This document shows positions 61,745 through 64,000 of a stretch of DNA of 64,000 nucleotides, piece by piece. The stretch comes from Symbiodinium natans (lineage: Eukaryota; Sar; Dinophyceae; Suessiales; Symbiodiniaceae): positions 173,743 through 237,742 of the forward strand of contig CAJNDS010000076.1 of the NCBI GenBank assembly GCA_905221605.1. Reading direction: 5' to 3'. Made by a program: the position numbers and the translations under genes. The notes under the pieces were generated by a model, which saw only the letters and a list, made by a program, of their open reading frames with translations, was not told the origin of the DNA and searched no databases. Each line of letters opens with the position of its first letter. Within the stretch, counting starts at the first letter, position 1.

Positions 61745-63520
61745 AAACCCTTGAGACCCTAAACACTTGAGACCCTAATTAGGGTTTCAGGGCCTCAAGG
61801 CCTGGCGTTTAGGGTTTCAGGGCCTCAAGGGTGGCCCCAAGGCATGGCGTTTAGGGTTTCAAGGCCTCAGGGCCTGTGTTTAGGGTTTCAGGGCCTCAGG
61901 GCCTGTGTTTAGGGTTCCAGGGCCCAGCGTTTAGGGTTTCAAGGCTTGAGGGCCTGTGTTTAGGGTTTCAGGGCCTCAGGGCCTGTGTTTAGGGTTTCAG
62001 GGCCCAGCGTTTAGGGTTTCAAGGCCTCAAAGCCTGTGTTTAGGGTTTCAAGGCCTCAGGGCCTGTGTTTAGGGTTTCAGGGCCCCGCGTTTAGGGTTTC
62101 AAGGCCTCAAAGCCTGTGTTTAGGGTTTCAAGGCCTCAGGGCCTGTGTTTAGGGTTTCAGGGCCTCAGGGCCTGTGTTTAGGGTTTCAGGGCCCAGCGTT
62201 TAGGGTTTCAAGGTTTCAGGGCCTCAGGGCCTGTGTTTAGGTTTCAGGGCCCAGCGTTTAGGGTTTCAAGGCCTCAAGGCCTGTGTTTAGGGTTTCAAGG
62301 CCTCAGGGCCTGTGTTTTAGGGTTTCACGGCCCAGCGTTTAGGGTTTCAAGGCCTCAGGGCCTGTGTTTAGGGTTTCAGGGTCTCAGGGCCTGTGTTTAG
62401 GGTTTCAGGGCCCAGTGTTTAGGGTTTCAAGGCCTCAGGGCCTGTGTTTAGGGTTTCAGGGCCTCAGGGCCTGTGTTTAGGGTTTCAGGGCCCAGCGTTT
62501 AGGGTTTCAAGGCCTCAAAGCCTGTGTTTAGGGTTTCAAGGCCTCAGGGCCTGCGTTTAGGGTTTCAGGGCCTCAGGGCCTGTGTTTAGGGTTTCAGGGC
62601 CCAGCGTTTAGGGTTTCAAGGCCTCAGGGCCTGTGTTTAGGGTTTCAGGGCCTCAGGGCCTGTGTTTAGGGTTTCAGGGCCCAGCGTTTAGGGTTTCAAG
62701 GCTTCAGGGCCGGTGTTTAGGGTTTCAGGGCCTCAGGGCCTGTGTTTAGGGTTTCAGGGCCCAGCGTTTCTTCGTTTCAAGGCTTCAGGGCCGTGGTTTA
62801 GGGTTTCAGGCCTCAGGGCCTGTGTTTAGGGTTTCAGGGCCCAGCGTTTAGGGTTTCAAGGCCTCAAAGACTGTGTTTAGGGTTTCAGGGCCTCAGGGCC
62901 TGTGTTTAGGGTTTCAAGGCTTCAGGGCCTGTGTTTAGGGTTTCAGGGCCTCAGGGCCTGTGTTTTAGGGTTTCAGGGCCCAGCTTTTAGGGTTTCAAGG
63001 CCTCAAAGCCTGTGTTTAGGGTTTCAGGGCCTCAGGGCTTGTTTTTATGGTTTCAGGCCTCAGGGCCTGTGGTTTTAGGGTTTCAGAATGCCAGCTTTAA
63101 GGGTTTCAATGCCTCAAAGCCTGTGTTTAGGGGTGTGGGGGGGTTGTTTCAGGCCTCAGGCCTGTGTTTAGGTTTCAGGGTCTCAAGGGCCTTTTTTAGG
63201 GTTTTCAAGCCTCAGGGCCCAGCGTTTAGGGTTTCAAGGCCTCAGGGCCTGTGTTTAGGGTTTCAGGGCCCAGCGTTTAGGGTTTCAAGGCTTCAGGGCC
63301 TGTGTTTAGGGTTTCAGGGCCTCACGGCCTGTGTTTAGGGTTTCAGGGCCCAGCGTTTAGGGTTTCAAGGCCTCAAGTGGTTCGGGTTTCAGGGCCTCAG
63401 GGCCTGTGTTTAGAGTTTCAGGGCCAAGCGTTTAGGGTTTCAAGGCCTCAGGGCCCAGCGTTTAGGGTTTCAAGGCCTCAAGGCCTGTGTTTAGGGTTTC
63501 AAGGCCTCAACGCCGTGTTT
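61745..63520 (+). repeat. higher-order satellite containing TTTAGGG
   Basis: Units of about 27-30 bp (GTTTAGGGTTTCAGGGCC followed by TCAGGGCCTGT, or GTTTAGGGTTTCAAGGCC) alternate to make a larger unit of roughly 70-100 bp repeated some 20 times. Each unit keeps one TTTAGGG. It decays toward 63480-63600 into TTTTTCAAGG repeats. Confidence 0.92.
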
Positions 63521-63601
63521 TTTCAAGTTTTTCAGGGTTTTTCAAGGCTTTTCAATGTTTTTTCAGGTTTTTCCATGTTTCTTCGGGTTTTTTCAGGGTT
63601 T

Positions 63602-64000
63602 TTCTGAGCTGCCCCCGCGACCTTTTCACAGCCTAATTTCGGTCAAGGGGGGGTCGTATTTTTGGATTTTAAAGGCAAAATAGTCTTTGGAGACCCTCCT
63701 TGCCTCAAACTCCGACCCCCGCTTGAGCGGGAAAGTTTGCCTCAAAAAACACCCCAAAAGGGACCTCAGGCTTGGCCCAGACCCGCAATGAAAATGCGAA
63801 TTTTTAGTACTGAAATCGAGGGTTCTGGGTGGCCTCTCGTTTTCTGGGTTTTTGTGTTTTTCAAGTTTTTCAAGACTTTTCCGCGACCTTTTTCACAATG
63901 ATTTTGGTCAGGGGGGGGGGTCATTTTTCGATTTTAAAGGCAAAATAATCTTCGGAGACCCCCCCTTGCCTCGAACTCCGACCCCCCCATGAGGGCAAAT
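63602..64000 (+). repeat. diverged tandem duplication of about 275 bp
   Basis: GCGACCTTTTTCACA, GATTTTAAAGGCAAAATA and CTTGCCTC-AACTCCGACCCC occur near 63615-63725 and again near 63884-63990. The second copy continues beyond the window. No gene is supported. Confidence 0.8.

Noticed and set aside
63012-63607. Repetitive + strand frames of about 100 codons
   Set aside because: They are translations of the TTTAGGG-containing satellite.

Overview
The window looks like nuclear DNA of a dinoflagellate or a close alveolate relative; the species cannot be fixed from sequence alone. Four things point that way. Telomere-type TTTAGGG/CCCTAAA repeats occur inside genes throughout the window. Introns can be rebuilt whose donors are GT, GC or GA and whose acceptor AG is followed by G. 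Short palindromic elements act as introns (introners). One gene matches a large dinoflagellate membrane-protein family with an SHSW motif and a WCxxE motif. There is no sign of prokaryotic operons, and I see no rRNA or tRNA gene.

Most of the window is a mosaic. Short coding islands of about 45-150 bp, usually preceded by AG and open in one frame, alternate with introns made largely of perfect or decayed telomeric repeats in either orientation. Long open frames over these repeats are artefacts. I therefore give gene-level entries with exon coordinates in the evidence.

Layout: 0.4-2.8 kb, + strand helical gene with related exons. 3.7-5.2 kb, - strand fragments. 6.9-21.1 kb, scattered mostly + strand exons of unrecognised genes. 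21.8-22.4 kb, - strand gene of repeated GITFGTNF-type modules. 22.9-29.4 kb, + strand exon series with a PDZ-like and an FHA-like start. 30-34 kb, isolated exons and many MITEs. 34.1-36.1 kb, a repeat-free stretch with an NYN/PIN-like nuclease-domain reading frame that changes frame downstream. 37-40 kb, + strand exon series. 40.7-45.5 kb, the best gene: a 12-exon SHSW/TIR-like multi-pass membrane protein whose last eight exons can be placed, most of them joining in frame. 46-53 kb, minisatellites and + strand exons. 54.2-58.4 kb, FHA-domain gene split over several exons. 58.6-60.6 kb, AT-rich island with inverted ends. 61-64 kb, satellites and a tandem duplication.

The most interesting biology is in the introns. 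(1) CTTAC/CTTAG...TAAG-type elements are flanked by 4-bp duplications that begin with G; the duplicated G supplies both the donor (GN) and the G after the acceptor, so the donor dinucleotide is set by the target site. (2) Telomeric repeats lie inside such introners. (3) Several telomeric inserts are flanked by 17-24 bp copies of exon sequence, as if a staggered break had been filled with telomeric DNA. A separate hAT-like MITE family with 8-bp duplications also populates the window.
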